A DNA stretch of 64,000 bases from Tetmemena sp. SeJ-2015 (lineage: Eukaryota > Ciliophora > Spirotrichea > Sporadotrichida > Oxytrichidae), in the NCBI GenBank assembly GCA_027382625.1, contig JAJKFJ010021358.1:55196-119195 (forward strand), given 5' to 3'. The translations under genes were made by a program, and so were the position numbers. This document shows positions 48,021 through 59,600 of this stretch, piece after piece. Numbering within the stretch: the first letter of the stretch is position 1; every line of letters starts with the position of its first letter. Below the pieces are notes generated by a model. It did no database searches, was not told the origin of the DNA, and was given only the letters and a program-made list of their open reading frames with translations.

Positions 48021-49107
48021 ATTTACTAAATCACTAATTCGTATTCTTCCTATATTAAAATTCCATGTTGGTAATATTAAAAATGAAGAGCTAAAAGTTT
48101 ACTTCCTTTAATATTGAGGCAAGCCTTAATATGGGCTTTTTTTTATAACTCTATAACTTACAGGTTTAGTTTGTTCTGTTGCCATTACGATAGGATGAGA
48201 TATTGATGGTGCTGATATAGAATTCGCAAATTTGTCAAGTTATAAAAATTCTTCTTGAGAAAAATACATAAATTAAATTACTTTGAATTTATATTTTAAT
48301 CGAATATAAATAAATTTAACCCAAAAATCGAAATCCACATCACGAATTTTAGATTTATAATTTTTATATCGATTTAATTATCTTTTTTATTAAACATCTC
48401 CTATAATTAAAAAATTAAATATATTTTATTATTTTTTATCTATGATGTTGCTCTTAAATAAAAAATAATTTATTATTAAAAATCACATATTCTCAATCAA
48501 TTAAATAAATAAAAGGTCTTAATTTGATTTATAAAAAGAGATTAGTTATTTGCAATTCATGCTTTAAAATATTTTCAAGAAATCATGCCATCAACTATGG
48601 GTATTTAACATTAAGATTTAAATAAAATTATATAAATCATTTGTGAATTGTATTTTTAATGGATTGTTAAACAGTTTCTTAATATATAAAAATGGATTTA
48701 ATCTACACTCTAGAATTAGCATACTTTATATTTTCAAAAGGAAAAAGACTTGCTATTTTATTAGATACATCTCAAATAATTTAGAATTATCTCAGTAATA
48801 AATTTGGTTCTGAAACACACATATATATATTTGATTTATAATTAGTAATTTTTTCTTAAATCTTTTTTAATTTTATTCAATAAGATAATACGGTAAGTTT
48901 TAAATATCTTTAATAATTTATTTTGGTTAGAGAGATTTGAAAATTATATTCTAGGAACTCTTTTAATTAAATCAATTAGAAGTTTAAATTTAAATTAAAA
49001 AATCAAAGCAAATTAAAGAATAAAGTCGCCAATTAATCACAAACATTGAAATAAATGAGCATGTACTTTTAAAATTTAAATTGTACAGACTTCTTAGGTG
49101 AGATAAA
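48021..49107. other. AT-rich intergenic region
   Basis: About 1.1 kb of very AT-rich DNA between the small plus-strand gene and the end of copy B. No frame, inverted repeat or RNA gene recognised. Confidence 0.5.
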
Positions 49108-52100
49108 TCATTAGAGTTGAGCAGTTGAAGCATTGGAAGAAAGAAGATGAGGAATTTTCATAGTTGAGGCCACATTTTACAATTTCTAGACTGTAATCTC
49201 ATTCATCTACTCTGAAGACTAGAGAGTAAAGCAGATCGCAAATATTGTTGGGTATAGTGGGGCTGCCGACTGGCAACTTTGAGAGCCACTTTAATTATTT
49301 AATAAAATTTATTATTGGGAACTCTGTCTTTAGAACTAATCTTTAATTTTTAACTCCTTTGTTTAAAAACATTTACTTTGCTTGTATCATAATTTTACTT
49401 ATGCATTTACAAGATAATACTAGCTTCATATAGATTTTTTCCAAATAAAAAGGCTATTTAATTAAAAAACATAATGAAATGGCTAGACTACTCTTTTTAT
49501 TTATAAATTGTGTATTTAGAATCTTAGGGCTTGGCAATATAAGTAAACTTCTATAATAGAAACAATTAGAATATCTTCTTCTTCTTTTTCTTATAAACAG
49601 CAAAATAGGTCTAATAAAAAAGTGAGATACTTTTTGTTTCTCTCATCTTTTTATAAATATAGCAATAAAGCAACTTCAATTTTAATTATAATAATATTTG
49701 CTAAGAAGTTTATTTCGAGGTAAGGAGGTTTTGCAAGAGGAAATGTGAAATCTCAAAATTTATTTTTTAGAAGAATAGATTAAAAATAAGTTATTTAAAT
49801 CAAATTAAGAAAGCTTTTACTTTAAGATGGCTTCAGCAGAAGCAGAATGAGCAGGATCTATCTCAGAGAGAGCCTTGAAAGTGGAGACCATATCCTTCTA
49901 GAATATTTCAAACATGATAAATTATTTATGATAGCATTGATCTCACCAGACTGTCTCAATTCGACCAGTAAAGCATTTTTAAAATATTATTTATAGATCA
50001 AGCAGCAATTATATTTATGGTCTTGCGTTCTTTAAAATAATTTGTGGTACAAGGGAAAGAATAAAAGTAACTTTAAAGTCAAATTTAATTTATAAAGAAC
50101 TCTTTTGCAGATTCCTCCAGAAAAGCATTAAGATAGAAGTTGTCGAATCTATTGATCAAGACCTCTTTACTCTTGAGCCAAGCCTTATCCTTGCACTCCT
50201 TGGAGAGAACCTTGTCAAGTTGGAAGCAAAGATCTTTGGCGGTAATGAAAGAAGGAGAGGAGATAATAGAGAAATCCTCAACTAACTTCTCTACCTCAGG
50301 GTGAACCACATTTTTCAAGTATTTGTGCTAGTCTAGAATATTGAAAGTGAAGCAGTAGTTTAACATGAAGTCCACATAGTTTTGCTTGAGTTTAGGATCT
50401 GCTCTGGACCTGTCGAACTAGTAAGCCTCATAGAAACCATATCTATCATAAAAGTCAAATGATCCCTTTCTAGTTTACTTCTTGAAAAATATTTCCTCAA
50501 AGTTGGGAACAATAGCAAGATTCAAAAGACGAGAGCTAGGATTTGAAATCCTTGAAGCACCGCAAATATTTTATCTAAACTAGGCTATAGAATAGATTCA
50601 AGAATGCAAATCATATTTTGATTAAATGGTCTATTATATTTAAAAATCTCTAGTCTTAAGGTATTCCAAGCTTCTCACAAGCTGTTTTTAGATCTGGTGA
50701 AAGTTTGACCTCTTTATAAAGCTACTCAATGATGACTTTTTTAGCAAACTCGAAGCTTTTCTCAGGAACTCTCTCGCAATATAAAACCTAGCTGTGTTTG
50801 GCTATTTTAGTCATGAATAGTACTCTGAAGAACAAATCCTCTTCAGAGTATATTGTGGTCAAGCTTCTTCTCTCTAATATTAATTTAAAAAAAGGATAAA
50901 TAAAATCTGGCAGTAGCCCTATTCTCCTCACATTGCTCTTGCATTAAAGCGGCCAGTACAGAGCTATCTTAACTGCAAATGAATTTTTTTTTAGATTATT
51001 AGAGACAGATAAACGCTTTAAAAATATATAATTTAAATTACATTTTCGAATTAAATCTTTCATTTAAATCATATAAAATTTTATTGCATTTAGTTTTCCT
51101 TTATTCTATATTATTTTAATAAGATTTTTTGGGGGAGGAGTTAAGTTCTCCACACCCTTGATAAAAACTCGATTTCAAAAGCATCATAGGCAAAAATTGG
51201 CCCGAAATGGAGAAAAATTGAGAGATTTTTTTGTAATTAATCATAAAGAGAGTCATTTATACAATTTAAGATTTCATGCATTTGCCAAAAATCTAATCGG
51301 AGGAAATTTTTTAGGCAAAACTATATTTGAATTCAAATCTAAGCTTAATCAGCTAACTAAAGGTTTTAGGTCTTATCTAAAATAAAATAAGGCAGCAATA
51401 TTTCTTTCAAAAAAATTTTAGATGGGTAAAAATTATCTATTTATTTAAAAGAAAGATTAGAATAAATAAAGATGCTGAATTTTCCAATAAAAGACAATCA
51501 TCTATTATCTGTTTTAATAAAATAGCTGCTTATTTTAACATATTATGTCTATAAAAAATAAAATATGCTCTCTGGGCATTTCACCAAATTTTAACCTAAA
51601 TTGAGGTTTTTTAATAAAAAAATTAAAATAAGGAGGGGAGGGGGTTAACTCCCGTCCCCTCTCCTATTTTTCATGTTCTAAACATATTTATTAAAAAAAT
51701 ATTATTTTTAAATGGTATTAAAAATGATCTCAGCTAATTAATGTCAGTGAACTTGAAATCTGATGGTTGGTCTATCTATAAATTTATTTAAAATTCATCT
51801 GAGATATTCTGTTGCCAAATTTTTATTGCTTAAATACTTTATAGACTATAATTTAATAAATAATTGGTAATTTTTAAAAATAAACATGATAGTTGAAGCA
51901 ATTAAAATCTATAATTAGTTCCTAGAGCCGAAGATTATTTTCAATCATTCAAATTTTGTATAGATTTATTCTTTAAATTATTTTCTTTTACATTTTTATA
52001 AAAGAGTATGATAGTGAGAGCATTCTCCCAAGAAGTGAATATGGATTTCCTTAAAATGCGTTTATATAACTGCTCAGTAATAAATATCACAACAAAATAT

Positions 52101-55100
52101 GGAGAGATATGATGTATTAAAATATCAATCTTTATCATATGGAAATAAATATATGTGGTTTGTTTGTGTCATATCCATAAGTTAATTATTATTAAATTTC
52201 TAATCAATTACGAAAACTTACTATATTATAATAAATAATATGCTACTTAACTCTTTGCTGCCTAATGTTTTTGTAGTCGTACTTCATGGATCTGTCTATA
52301 AGCTCATCAAGATCTTTCAGGCTCTTATTTTTTATTTAAGCTGTAGCTAGAGATCAAATCATTTATTTAATTCAATAGCATTTATGATAGAGAAGGTTGC
52401 TTTTATTTAAAGAGTATAAGCAATTTCGTGACTGAGAAGTTTCTATCTAATGTTGTAGCCTCTCTACTCGCACAAACTTTTGTAACAAGGCTCAATGTCA
52501 CTCTCAAACTTTCTAAATTTAACAAAGCAAAAAATCATATAACTAATAAATTAAATACACAAATTCAAATTTAAATAGCTTCGGAAAAATAAAAAACAAT
52601 TTTTATAATTATTTATGATCATTAATTTGTTATCACCTCCCAGCTATTCATTTTATTATCTGCAAAAGGATACTCTAAAAAAGGGGTGGATATTTTAAAA
52701 GATTTAAATTTTCATCATTTTAAACCCTATTCTATTTTAAATCCCATGTTTAATCTTAATTAAATTCTACACTATACTAAAAAATAAATTCAACTTCAAG
52801 TCGGCTTTTTTGAAAAGCTAATCTGCTTATAATATATTTTAATCACCACCTTAAGATTTGAAAATCTAGTATTGCTTACTTTATAATCAGTTTTAAAAAA
52901 AAGTATTCATTTAATAAATAGCAGTACTGTTGGAAGATCAAATATTGATTAGCAGAGTCCAAATACTAGTCAAGATAGCTGTAGATTTTCTCCAAAAAAT
53001 GGAGCAATTCACTTGTCTCCCCATAGCCCTTGTCTCTCAGCTAAGATAGAGAGGGATTATTGTGAATGAATTCAATCACTTAGTTTATGCTCTTCAAGTT
53101 TTCCATATTTCAATTAAAAAATAATCTAGATATTTTGCCCAGTCCTCATCTTAGAAAACTTAGAGCCAGACCTTGATGTAGTCATAGTCTCCCTTTATCA
53201 ATAAGCCACTCTTTCCAAAGACAGTCTGTAAGATCTCATGAAGCTTCAAGGTGCTTTCTTTTTCCTTATCAGAGGCTAAGTAGATTGACCTAGGAGTGAT
53301 CTAGGGGATGACTACTTGCTTGAGATTAGTCATGTACTGTCTAGTTGTCTCAATGAAGCTCTCATTGATGAATGTCTAGATGACTGGCTTCACCAAAATA
53401 AATTTAATAGCTTAAATTTCGTAGAAGTTAGAGGAAGTGTTGGGACCGGCCGAAATTTTGAGGTTGTGTATGCCTGTAAAGCAATTCTTTGTTGCAAATT
53501 TCAAAATATCAGAGTACAACTTAAAACTGTAAGCCAAGACTTGACGATTGATATTAGCTTTATCACCCTTCTCTAGAGCGATGCCAGATCGCTTTTCATT
53601 TGGAAAGAAGTATCTTGAGTTGAAAATCACAGAGCATTTTAAGCTTTCAGAACCAATCAAAGGAAAACTCACAAACACATTTGGGACATCACTTTCTAGT
53701 CAAAAATTAAGCATAAAATTATGGACATGGTCTATGAATCAATTTTTTTATAAATTAAAATTTCTAAGTAGTTTACTGAGATAAATATAATGATTTCTAG
53801 ATTCTCAAACCACCAGTCATTGAAGTTCGCTGTGCCAACCTTGCAAGCTATTTGAGAATATTCATTAGTTCCCACAAGATAGTAAGACTCCGTCCTCTCA
53901 TCACTCCTCACACACTAAATAGTCATCCCATCTATGTCTTCTGAAGCTTTTACTTTTAAATTTAGATTATTAAATAATAAAATTAGAATTTTAAACTCTC
54001 ATAGTGCTATATATTTGGATTGAGGCTTGGAGTTGAGATCTGCTTAATAATACTTTAGGACTTTGAGATACAATTATTTATAATTTTTTTGTTAATTCAA
54101 TTAAGAGCTAACTATACAAATCCTACCTTTTGTTAAACTAGATAAAAATGGGTGTAGGTAAATCGTTCAACCATTATTTCCTCTCACATAATTGGGCTAT
54201 CTTTCCCACTAAATCTAAATAATTTTGTATTAGGTCTTTTTTTGGGACAAGAATGAACAATTTTATTGTGTTCTTGAGAAACATAGTCATCTAGTTTAGC
54301 CATTCCTTTCGCTAAAATAAGTTCGTGCTACAGAAAATTCACTATATGGTCGAATATGATAAATATCTTATATCTTTAATTATAGAAGGAATTTTAATTA
54401 AAATCGGTGATTGGTTAAAATAATTAATGGAGAGTTGCAACTTTATGCCAGTTCAAATCGTTCAAACACCCTGATCTGCAGCTTGTTAGTTAGCTCATTA
54501 AAAATTAATATGAGTTTCTTCTTTAATCATCTTTGTGGCTCCTCTCAGCAGTAAGATATGACTCACGCATTCTTCTTCATCATCTTCATCATTTTCATTA
54601 AACTTGTGTCGCTTATAACTCTTTACTGAGCTTTCCCACAAAAACGGTGCACGGATAAAAAGTTCTTAGAATTTTATGCTGAATCGAATGGTCTAATTAT
54701 TATTTAAATTTGAGACACTTAAACTGCTGCTGATTTATTCCATTTTAATTTAATTTCATATTTAATTTTCTTTTTTATTAAATTCTCAGCTATATTAGAT
54801 TTTTTTTTTGACTATTTTAAGCTCTTTATGTTTGTTATACCTTATAAACTTATTTTTATTTTAAATTTAAAAATTATAGCTTGCTGATCTACCTTGATTA
54901 TAAATACTTAACTTAAATTTTGATGAAATACTTCTGATCAGAAATTTTATCCTCAATTTCAAATTTGTCAAAGTTAGAGCAAAAGAGTAGCACAAATGGA
55001 GCTGCTCTCAAAAAGTTACTGATGCCTTCCTAAGCATTTAAGAGGCCTTCTGCATCAAGTTAGTAGATAAACTGGGTGTCATAGTTCACACCATCCTCAT

Positions 55101-55971
55101 AGTTATCAATCAAAGGGCAACCATTATCATCACCTAGTCTCTGGAATATCTCAAAGGACTTCTTATAAATTAAAACTCATATTGAGAGAAATCATTTCCT
55201 CAACATCAGTGGCATCTCTGTCCAGCAAGAGCTTGAAGTATCTGTGCGAAGGTTGCTGAGTCTGTTCCTCTTCTGGATCATAGAAAACTCCCTGCACAGA
55301 CAACTATTTAAATAGATTAACTTCTTGGAAAGAAGGTAAGTAGTGAGGAACCCAGTGCCAAAGCGACCAGTAGTGTCTGGAATCTCCATCTCCTCAAGTC
55401 TGAGTTGCTGCTTGTCACTAGTGAGTTAACTTGTTGAAGCTCTGGTTGAATTCTAGACACTTTGAGGTTGCTCACTAAAATTTTGAAATTTCTCATTGTC
55501 TTACCTCAACAAGCTATCTCTCCTTGGAGTGAAGTTGCTTGTGTCTGATTCTCCTTCACTCTGAGCAGTAGCATGATCATCCACCCTTGACCTTCTGTAC
55601 TAAGGTCTTTCTTTGTTAGATCCTTGCTCAATAAGATTCAAGATGTCCCCTAGACTGAAGGGTCTTCCAGTGTGACAGAAACTCAACCTCTCCTTCTCTA
55701 CAAATATACAAACTCTTTAAGATAAAACTGAATTGATATCTCTAAGAAATCTTGATAGAGACTTTCTTTTGCTTGCACCTTGAATCAAGTGCATTTTGAA
55801 TTAGCTCCCAAACCCATCGCTTGACTGCAAGGGGTTCGCTTTCTAGCTGTTCGATACTGTCGAGGATCTGTGCTGCAAGCTTCCTGTCTCTCTACTCTTT
55901 AAAACACTAAATTTAAAATCTTGCTTCTTCTTGTCTACAATAGTTTAGTAGTCAGTCTTTTGCTCAACCAT
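49108..55971 (-). CDS. GHKL (Bergerat-fold) ATPase copy B
   Basis: The frame starts MVEQKTDYQTIVDKKKQ at 55971. The ATP domain has VWELIQNALDS, FCHTGRPFSLGDIL and TTGRFGTGFLTTYLLSKK. Later blocks are NYDTQFIYQLDAEGLLNAQ, FFPNEKRSGIALEKGDKA, NNPSLSQLRDKGYGE, YKSLCEQRGYNIRQ, VPEKSFEFAKKVII, LLNLAIVPNFEEIFFKK and VHPEVEKLVEDF, with a C-terminal LPVGSPTIPNNICDLL to TGA at 49108-49110. The coding part is roughly 1,050-1,100 residues spread over 6.9 kb, so much of the span is IES. Large gaps: 53950-54910 (with the dispersed repeat), 50990-52240 and 49294-49819. Differences from copy C are largely synonymous in the 3' region, so the frame is under selection. Confidence 0.8.
49288..49825 (-). other. 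IES, 531 bp, pointer ACTTTAA
   Basis: ACTTTAA at 49288-49294 and 49819-49825. Excision joins SASAEAILK to WLSKLPVGSPTIPNN. The equivalent IES in copy C is 250 bp with pointer CACTTTAA. Confidence 0.85.
49914..49933 (-). other. Micro-IES, 14 bp, pointer ATGATA
   Basis: ATGATA at 49914-49919 and 49928-49933. Excision joins RQSGEINAI to MFEIFQKDMV in frame. Same position, length and pointer in copy C. Confidence 0.85.
49988..50017 (-). other. IES, 24 bp, pointer ATTTAT
   Basis: ATTTAT at 49988-49993 and 50012-50017. Excision removes a TGA and joins FQRTQDHK to QYFKNALLVELRQ. Confidence 0.7.
50056..50099 (-). other. IES, 38 bp, pointer AAAGAA
   Basis: AAAGAA at 50056-50061 and 50094-50099. Excision removes a TGA and joins LEESAKEF to FPLYHKLFQR. 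Conserved in position in copy C. Confidence 0.85.
54390..54797. repeat. Dispersed repeat, copy 2 (about 408 bp), inside copy B
   Basis: Matches 8761-9172 end to end (GAATTTTAATTAAAATCGG through CTCAGCTATATTA). It sits in the gap between copy B segments at about 53950 and 54910. In copy C the equivalent gap is about 80 bp, so this repeat arrived after the duplication or was lost from C. Confidence 0.85.
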
Positions 55972-56654
55972 CTGTAGTTACTGCAAATCAAATGAAAATT
56001 AATAAATTATATCTTTTATCTAACCTCGATTTAAGAATTAAGAAGATAAGATTTCAATTAAATAAGAATTGGTATTAAGAATTTAATACTAATATTTCAG
56101 CTAATGATATATTTCGATTTAGAAATTATATTCGTTTTAGAAGATGAACGAATTTGAATAATATTTAAACTAAAAGGCTAGTGGTTATTATTTCAATAAA
56201 ATTTATTTATGTTTTTACAATTCAACAACCTTATTGAAAATGAAATTAAAGTTTTATATTTTAAACAAAGACTGGGAGCAGCGTTACATTCTTATTAAAG
56301 ATGGATGAAAATATTCTCTTAACAACAAAATTCTCACATTTTATTTAAAAACTTTAAAATATTATTTTTAAAAAATTAATATTTATTTACTATAAAATGA
56401 AAGTCACAAAATTTATTAGTTTACAAATTTATGTAATATTCAAACAAAATTTGATACTTCAATCACTTAAATATTCATTTAAAATTAAATAAAATTTTTA
56501 AGATATTTTTTATAATCAAAAATAAGATGAATAAATTGTTTATTTAGCAACAAATGAAATTAAAAAGTCCTTAAATTATATTAGTACTTTTAAAGACTGA
56601 GAAAATAAATATTTTAAGTTGAGATTCCTTTATCTCGAGTGACTTAAAAGTTAG

Positions 56655-59600
56655 TCATTTGAGGAGTGTGTCTTGCAACTTCTTGATTGAGCTTTCATCC
56701 ATCATAGCTTTAGACTAGAGTGTTTGTAGTAGTTCACAAACATTTTTAGGAGGTGAGGGAGTGTTTGCAGGCAGCTTTTATAACCACTTTAATAATAAAA
56801 TTATCTGATCAATTATAACTTTTTATACACTAAATATTTTAGCTTGTATATACTTTAAATTGATTTGGAATAAAGGGGATTGACATATCAATCATATTTT
56901 ATTGTAAATTAATTAAAAAAAAAGAGCCTTAATAAATCTCATTTTAGTTTCTTAAATATTAAAAAAGTAAATTAAAGTAAAAAAGAAAGCTTCTTCAGAT
57001 ATATAATTCAAATTTAAAATAAATAAAATTATTTCACTTTAAGATGGCTTCAACAAACTGAGAATGAGCAGAATCTATTTCAGATAGAGCTTTTAAAGTA
57101 GAAACCATGTCCTTCTGGAATATTTCAAACATGATAAATAATTTATGATAGCGTTGATCTCGCCTGACTGTCTCAACTCGACCAGTAAACATACAATTAT
57201 ATTTCTCAAATTCTAATTAAAAACTGCAGATTTATGGTCTTTCTGTCTTTAAAATAATTTGTGATAGAGTGGAAAGAATCTAAAATAACTTAGAAATGAA
57301 TATATTAAGAACTCCTGAGCATAGTTGTCCATAAAAGCTTTGAGGTAGAAGTTGTCAAACTTATTAATGAAGACTTCATTTGCCTTAAGCCAAGATTTTT
57401 CCTTGCAGTTCGTGACTAGCGCAGTGTCAAGCTACTGACAAAGCTCTTTGGCAGTAATGAATTTAGGAGATGGAATGATTTTGAGGTCTTCAACTTTCTT
57501 TTCCACTTTTGGGTGAACTACATCTTTCAAGTAAGTGTTCTTGTCTATGATTTTGAGAGTGAAGCAGTGGTCCAACATTTGGCTCACAAAATCTGGCTTA
57601 ACTTTTTGATCAGCTGCTGTCCTGTCAAACTTGTAATCTGCGTTGAAGTCATAGCCACCATAGCCTTTGTTAGTCTTTTTGAACAGCCTCTCATTGCAGT
57701 TAGGAACAATAGCAAGGTTCAAAAGACGAGAGGTATAACTTGAAATTTTCAAAAATTTTTTAAAACTAATAAGAAAAGCCAAAGCAAATAATTAAAAATA
57801 AAGCAATAAAAATTTTTAAAAAATTTTTTTTTAAATTCTTTAAATTTAAAATTAAAAATTTTATTTTAAAAGAATTTTTTAAACATATAAAAGTAATTTT
57901 TAAAATATAAAAAAACAAATAAATATTATGTAAACATTTTTTAAAAAAAAAAAAGCAAATTTTAAACGAATTATTTGGTTTTTGAAGTTATTTAAAAAAG
58001 TAAAAAAAAATATTATAAATGAACATTAATTTTCGGCAGAAATTTCAATTTTTATTTTTAAAATCTATAAAAGAATAATAATTTAATAGAATCTCTGGCT
58101 CTAAGGTATTCCCAATTTAACACAAACAGAGGACAGATCAATAAAATTAATATCAGCCTATAGTTTGACTTCTTTGTAAATTTACTCTATGATAATTTTT
58201 TTGGCGAACTCAAAGCTTTTCTTTGGAACTTTTTCGCAAAAAGTTACTTGTCTGCGATTTGCTAGATTAGTCATGAATAGGACTTTAAAGAACTAATTCT
58301 CCTCAGAGTAAATACTTCTTTGGTCGCTTCTCTCTTTTAAAAAAAATAAATAAATTGGCTCTGAATGAAAGGACTGACTTATCATCTTCACATTGCTTTA
58401 AGATACAAGAGGCCAAAACAATACAACCTGCAGTGCAAATTAATTTAATACAAAATTATAAGAATTATCAAAATGATAATTAAGTTATTATACTTACTCA
58501 TTTAATCTTATAATTAACTATTTAAAATTTATTTCAATTCAAATTAGAAAGTTTTTTTAAGAACTAAAACCTTGATTTCTTTATTTGTCTCACTTTTTAT
58601 TTTTTTAATTAAAAATGAAGGAATTTGAAATCAAAATATTTGTACTCTAAATTAAAGTGAATAATAATTAATTATATTAAATATAAATGATCTGATCTAC
58701 TGGATATCTTTGAACTGAAACTCTGAAAATTTATCTGTTATCCATTTTCTATTGGAATAACTTGACTTAAATAAATTAAAGCTATTTTATTATACTTTGC
58801 TCTCGACCTTATACTGTTGTAATCCTCTTTCATGGAGCTTTCAATTTTCTCATCTAGCTCTTTGAAGCCTAATTTATAATTTTGTTAAAGCTGTAACTAG
58901 AGAAAATTGGTAACATTAATTTGTTAATTTTAGAAGATGGCTTTGATGGAAGGTGGATAAGAAATATCATGGCTAAGCAGCTTCTGTCTGATGTTGTAGC
59001 CTCTTTACTCGCACAAGCTTTTGTAGCAAGAATCGATGTCGTTTTCAAACTTATAATAATCAATTACTTATTTAACTTGAGTTCAGTGTTCTTATAAAGT
59101 GAATCGCGAAAAAATAATTAAATCCCCATTTTGAGATTTGAACATCTTGTATTTTTACATTTTGCTCTAATAACCATATGGCTTAATGAAAATTAAATCG
59201 AGTAATACTACTGGAAAATTAGATAATTTGTTGGCGGAGTCCACAAATTAGTCAAGATAGATGTAGATCTTCTCCAAAAAGGCCATCAGCTCATTATTTT
59301 CTCCAAAGCCTTTGTTTCTTAGTTGAGACAGAGAGGGATTTTTTATCAATCATTTCATCACTGAATTTACACTCTTCATGTTTTACCTAATCTATTTATG
59401 GATTATATTTAAATTAAAAATAGTGATTGATAAAATAAAAAATGTAAAAGGTTTTAATTTTTTCTGGCTTTGATTTAAGTTAAAAAAATTAATATAGTTT
59501 TAAAATTTAAAATATTGAAAAATGCTATTGAAATTGCAAAATTCTTAAATATAACAAATCTAGCTAATTTCAGTTGCTTTATTTAAGGCTTAGTTTCCTA

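Noticed and set aside
49080..49300. Plus-strand open frame (QLKHWKKEDEEFSQLRPH) that looked like an orphan exon
   Set aside because: The minus strand here encodes KLPVGSPTIPNNICDLL, homologous to the C-terminus of copy C and joined by a pointer-flanked IES, so the plus frame is a shadow.
57034..57036. TGA taken as the stop of copy C
   Set aside because: It lies inside a 250-bp IES; excision at CACTTTAA continues the frame to TGA at 56655, matching copies A and B.
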